A DNA stretch of 14,745 bases from JAZDCJ01 sp036311985 (GTDB lineage: Bacteria; Actinomycetota; Actinomycetes; Actinomycetales; Micrococcaceae): assembly GCF_036311985.1 (NCBI RefSeq), contig NZ_JAZDCJ010000076.1; one strand, 5' to 3'. Positions 14,745-14,745 of this stretch are shown here, piece after piece. The stretch's first letter is position 1. Each line of letters starts with the position of its first letter. Under the pieces are notes generated by a model, which was not told the origin of the DNA, made no database searches, and worked only from the letters and a program-made list of their open reading frames with translations. A program made the translations under genes and the position numbers.

Positions 14745-14745
14745 C

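Noticed and set aside
1..14745. CRISPR arrays, tRNA or rRNA genes, plasmid replication origins
   Set aside because: I looked for spaced repeats, tRNA arms and replication genes on both strands and saw none.

Overview
The window reads as accessory DNA from a GC-rich actinobacterium, most likely a coryneform or Microbacteriaceae/Micrococcaceae-type organism. Supporting signs are GC-rich third codon positions, frequent GTG starts, tightly overlapping genes, a lipoprotein-type binding protein, and mobile elements of kinds common in that group (IS6100, an IstA/IstB element, a Tn552/Tn402-like transposition module). No rRNA, tRNA, CRISPR array or replication gene was seen.

Layout: (1) 1-880 is a complete IS6100, with both 14-bp inverted repeats. 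(2) 881-about 3240, minus strand, is the transposition module of a Tn552/Tn5053/Tn402-like transposon: serine resolvase, DDE transposase (TniA type) and ATPase (TniB type). IS6100 cuts the ATPase after about 92 codons. A putative res region lies upstream of the resolvase. (3) 3395-11358, plus strand, is an intact seven-gene cluster. It holds an RpiR-family regulator with a SIS domain, a large cytoplasmic metallophosphoesterase fused to a PQQ-type beta-propeller, two CUT1 ABC permeases, a substrate-binding lipoprotein, a MalK/UgpC-type ATPase and a HAD phosphatase. Gene joints overlap by 4, 4 and 11 bp or are short, so this looks like one operon. A near-palindrome overlapping a possible promoter sits just upstream of the regulator. 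(4) 11359-11997 has no convincing intact gene. It holds a possible broken two-helix membrane protein and a 14-bp direct repeat. (5) 11998-12619, minus strand, is the C-terminal part of a tryptophanyl-tRNA synthetase. (6) 12620-14744 is a complete IS21-family element that interrupts the synthetase gene.

How the genes work together (inference): the binding protein, two permeases and ATPase import an organic solute. The phosphoesterase and HAD phosphatase then remove phosphate from it inside the cell, and the RpiR/SIS regulator senses a phosphorylated sugar-like intermediate. The layout recalls the ugp glycerophosphodiester system, but a calcineurin-fold enzyme with a propeller domain takes the place of the GDPD-type UgpQ. 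The substrate cannot be read from sequence. This operon is the best candidate for an undescribed system here. Its position next to a transposition module and between two insertion sequences suggests it may be mobile or recently rearranged cargo.

The window starts on the first base of IS6100 and ends one base beyond the IS21-type element. It may therefore be a contig broken at repeats.
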